Of a stretch of 64,000 nucleotides of DNA, positions 62,181 to 64,000 are shown piece by piece. The notes beneath the pieces were generated by a model. It saw only the letters and a list, made by a program, of their open reading frames with translations, made no database searches and was not told where the DNA came from. Position 1 is the first letter of the stretch. Each line of letters begins with the position of its first letter. The stretch is from DSYU01 sp964437595. Lineage in GTDB: Bacteria; Chloroflexota; Anaerolineae; Anaerolineales; Anaerolineaceae. The stretch spans positions 1 to 64,000 of the forward strand of contig CAYTHO010000013.1 of assembly GCA_964437595.1 (NCBI GenBank), given 5' to 3'. Both the position numbers and the translations under genes were made by a program.

Positions 62181-62993
62181 TCAGACGCGCTCCAGCAGGG
62201 TACCCAGGCCGGATTTCAACGGGCCCTCACTCAGCAGCAGGCCGCGCGGCGCGTTCTGCGCTTCCAGGCAGTCCAGCAGCGCCAGGAGGAAGAAAAGGTC
62301 GCCAGGAGCCGTGTTCGGCCCGGGCTGCAGCCAGCGCGCGCTAGGGAACGGCCCGCCCGGGGAACCTGCGGCAGCGAGCCCTTCCAGCCGTTTGGCAGCC
62401 GCCAGCCAAAGAATGCCGGCTGCCGGATCATCTCCTGTGGTTGTTTCAGAACCTGCCTCTTCCTGCTCCTGCGCGGCAGCCCCTGGGCTGGCCTTTTGCA
62501 GGGCATTCCAGGCCGCCTGAACGAGGCCAGCGGAGGCGCTGCTTAATACCAGCTTCTGGCGAATGACCGCTCGGGGTGAAAGATTATATACTCCAACCAC
62601 AGCGGGCGAGGCCAGCAGCAAGATGACAACCTGCCCGCCCGTTTCCTGGGCAAGCACCACCGCGCCAGCATCATCATCTTCGATTGCTCGCGCGGCGCTG
62701 TGAAGCGAGGTGTGGGCTAACAGGGGCATGACCGGCCACTGGAAGAAGGCCGCCTCGGGCGAAAAGCCCAGGGACGGCTCCTGCAGCTTACCAGCTTTAG
62801 AAGATGGGGCCAGGGCGGACAGCCAGAAATCGTCCTCGCCGCCGTGCCAATGCAGCGCCTGCACCCGGCGAGCAGGCAGCCCGCTCGCGGAAAACAGTTC
62901 TTGCAGGGCCGGTCGAACCTGCCCGGCATGAGTCTGGATGGAAAAGGAGGAGACCTCCGCCTTCACAGCAGCAATCAGATAAGCTTCACTCAT
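62181..62993 (-). CDS. Unrecognised protein, possibly thiolase-fold-derived
   Basis: The 270-residue protein has no motif I can name. Two stretches (AHTSLHSAARAIEDDDAGAV and a C-terminal GPLKSGLGTLLER) loosely recall non-catalytic thiolase-fold proteins, but the active-site Cys and His motifs are absent. It has a low-complexity Ala/Glu/Thr linker near 165-190. AAGGA precedes the ATG. It lies 13 nt after homoserine dehydrogenase and 2 nt before FolK-FolP, so it belongs to that run. Confidence 0.5.
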   Translation of the reverse strand: MSEAYLIAAVKAEVSSFSIQTHAGQVRPALQELFSASGLPARRVQALHWHGGEDDFWLSALAPSSKAGKLQEPSLGFSPEAAFFQWPVMPLLAHTSLHSAARAIEDDDAGAVVLAQETGGQVVILLLASPAVVGVYNLSPRAVIRQKLVLSSASAGLVQAAWNALQKASPGAAAQEQEEAGSETTTGDDPAAGILWLAAAKRLEGLAAAGSPGGPFPSARWLQPGPNTAPGDLFFLLALLDCLEAQNAPRGLLLSEGPLKSGLGTLLERV

Positions 62994-63006
62994 CAGGTGT
63001 CCTTTA

Positions 63007-63999
63007 TTATATACCCCGCACTGCGTTTACTAAATCGGACAGCAAACCGTAGGCCGTCGTCTCTGGCCCAGGGTCGCTTTCGACGATCCCCAACCCGGGC
63101 AGTACATCCAGCTCGAACTGGACATAGGAGCTGGTGCCTTGAATACTATAAAGCGGCGAGGCGGCGCTCACCCGCTCCGGAGCAACACGGGCTGTGACCT
63201 GCTCTCCCTCGCGCCGGGCGCTGCAAACCAGCTTCCAGCGTTCCCCCGCGGCCAGCGCTTCCTGGATCATCTGGGGAGTGATTCCACGAATGCCCTGACG
63301 GTCGATGTGCTGCGGCTTCAAAGGAATCCCCATCAGCACGGTAGACAGCGCGGCCACCTTGATCGCGGCGTCCCAGCCGTCGATATCGGCGCCGGGATCG
63401 GTTTCGGTGATGCCAATGGATTGAGCATACCGCACGGCATCGTCGAACGGCTGGCCCTGTTCCATCAGACCGATCAGCAGGTTGGTGCACGAATTTAAGA
63501 TTCCGCGGAAACCAAGCAGGCGCACCGCGGGAAGCGATCCGCGAAACAGGGAAAAAATCGGCGCGCCGTCCATCACCGCCGACTCGAACAAAAACCGGCG
63601 TCCCTGTTGAGCAGCCAAATGAGAGAGCTCATCATAGGCGTGCACGACCGGACCTTTGTTTGCGGTGATGGCGTGCATGCCCTGTTCGAGTGCGGCGCGC
63701 AGGTAATCGCTGGCCGGGCGGCCCGTATGGTGATTGACTGGGGTATTTTCAAAGAGCACATCCGCCGGGCAGGCGCGGATGAATGTCATGACATCCTCCG
63801 GCGCGGGAATGGCAGAGAGTGAGTCGAGGGGCTGACCGCCTTCCACCAGCGCCAGCGCCCGAGCCAGGTCAATCCCACCCGGGTCGATGGCCCGGCCATG
63901 CCGCCCGGTGGTGATCCCGGTCACCCGGAAGGCCATATCATGCTCTTCGGCAAGCTGTTCGCCCTTTCTAAGCAGCAAACGGGCAAACGCCCGGCCCAC
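63007..63999 (-). CDS. hom: Homoserine dehydrogenase, 5' end outside the window
   Basis: The visible 330 residues are homoserine dehydrogenase: GRAFARLL is the end of the NAD(P) motif, with the N-terminal part beyond the window edge. NKGPVV, the ESAVMDGAPIFSLFRG active region, GILNSCTN and ETDPGADIDGWDAAIKVA follow. It reduces aspartate semialdehyde to homoserine, the substrate for ThrB. No ACT domain is present at the C-terminus, so it is the short form. The GTG at 63999 is not the true start. Confidence 0.88.
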   Translation of the reverse strand: MGRAFARLLLRKGEQLAEEHDMAFRVTGITTGRHGRAIDPGGIDLARALALVEGGQPLDSLSAIPAPEDVMTFIRACPADVLFENTPVNHHTGRPASDYLRAALEQGMHAITANKGPVVHAYDELSHLAAQQGRRFLFESAVMDGAPIFSLFRGSLPAVRLLGFRGILNSCTNLLIGLMEQGQPFDDAVRYAQSIGITETDPGADIDGWDAAIKVAALSTVLMGIPLKPQHIDRQGIRGITPQMIQEALAAGERWKLVCSARREGEQVTARVAPERVSAASPLYSIQGTSSYVQFELDVLPGLGIVESDPGPETTAYGLLSDLVNAVRGI

Positions 64000-64000
64000 A

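Overview
The window is a gene-dense bacterial chromosome segment of moderately high GC. Gene content and style point to the Chloroflexota, most likely an Anaerolineae-type organism. The signs are very long multi-GAF/PAS sensor proteins, lipoproteins and membrane proteins with Thr/Pro-rich linkers, a large TPR complement, a DUF2905 protein and several leaderless-looking promoters. This placement is inference; no rRNA, tRNA, CRISPR array or complete insertion sequence was seen.

Layout. 1-3.7 kb: DoxX-like membrane protein, a SHOCT-like membrane protein, a LysM lipoprotein, a Nudix hydrolase and a small membrane protein. 3.75-20.8 kb (minus strand): a signalling operon of four very large sensors without a recognised output domain, one multi-GAF histidine kinase, a fusion of a threonine-synthase-like PLP enzyme to a response-regulator receiver, and a stand-alone receiver. 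It starts at a good promoter followed by a long, hairpin-rich leader. 20.8-23.8 kb: HAD phosphatase with a tiny upstream membrane ORF, YbjN-like protein, a 101-bp MITE-like element, and a C39-like peptidase with TPRs. 23.9-31.8 kb (plus): MiaB-type methylthiotransferase, then a tight run of M23 peptidase, divergent SDR, AAC(3)-family protein, histidine kinase, degenerate MBL-fold protein, asparaginase and endonuclease III. 31.8-36.7 kb: GNAT, DppA-like aminopeptidase, thiolase, NAD-dependent epimerase and MoaA. 36.8-39.7 kb: membrane protein, winged-helix regulator and ABC-2 type exporter.

39.7-47.2 kb: envelope proteins, including a class A penicillin-binding-protein homologue whose transpeptidase motifs are all altered, a TPR membrane protein, a LysM lipoprotein and a large lipoprotein. 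47.2-47.9 kb: AT-rich gene-poor stretch with a perfect palindrome. 47.9-50.3 kb: Eis-like GNAT, FmdB zinc ribbon, CBS protein. 50.5-55.5 kb: amino-acid biosynthesis, with thrC-thrB and, after two small minus-strand genes, cysK-cysE. The cysK leader holds a consensus promoter, an 11-residue leader peptide with two Cys codons, and an intrinsic terminator, which together look like a cysteine attenuator. 55.5-64 kb (minus): dihydrolipoyl dehydrogenase, GH32 glycosidase, kinesin-light-chain-like TPR protein, FolK-FolP fusion, an unrecognised protein, and a homoserine dehydrogenase cut by the window edge. The homoserine dehydrogenase, homoserine kinase and threonine synthase complete the homoserine-to-threonine branch in this window, although in separate transcription units.

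The strongest candidates for something new are the multi-GAF array with its PLP-receiver fusion and the cysK cysteine-leader attenuator.
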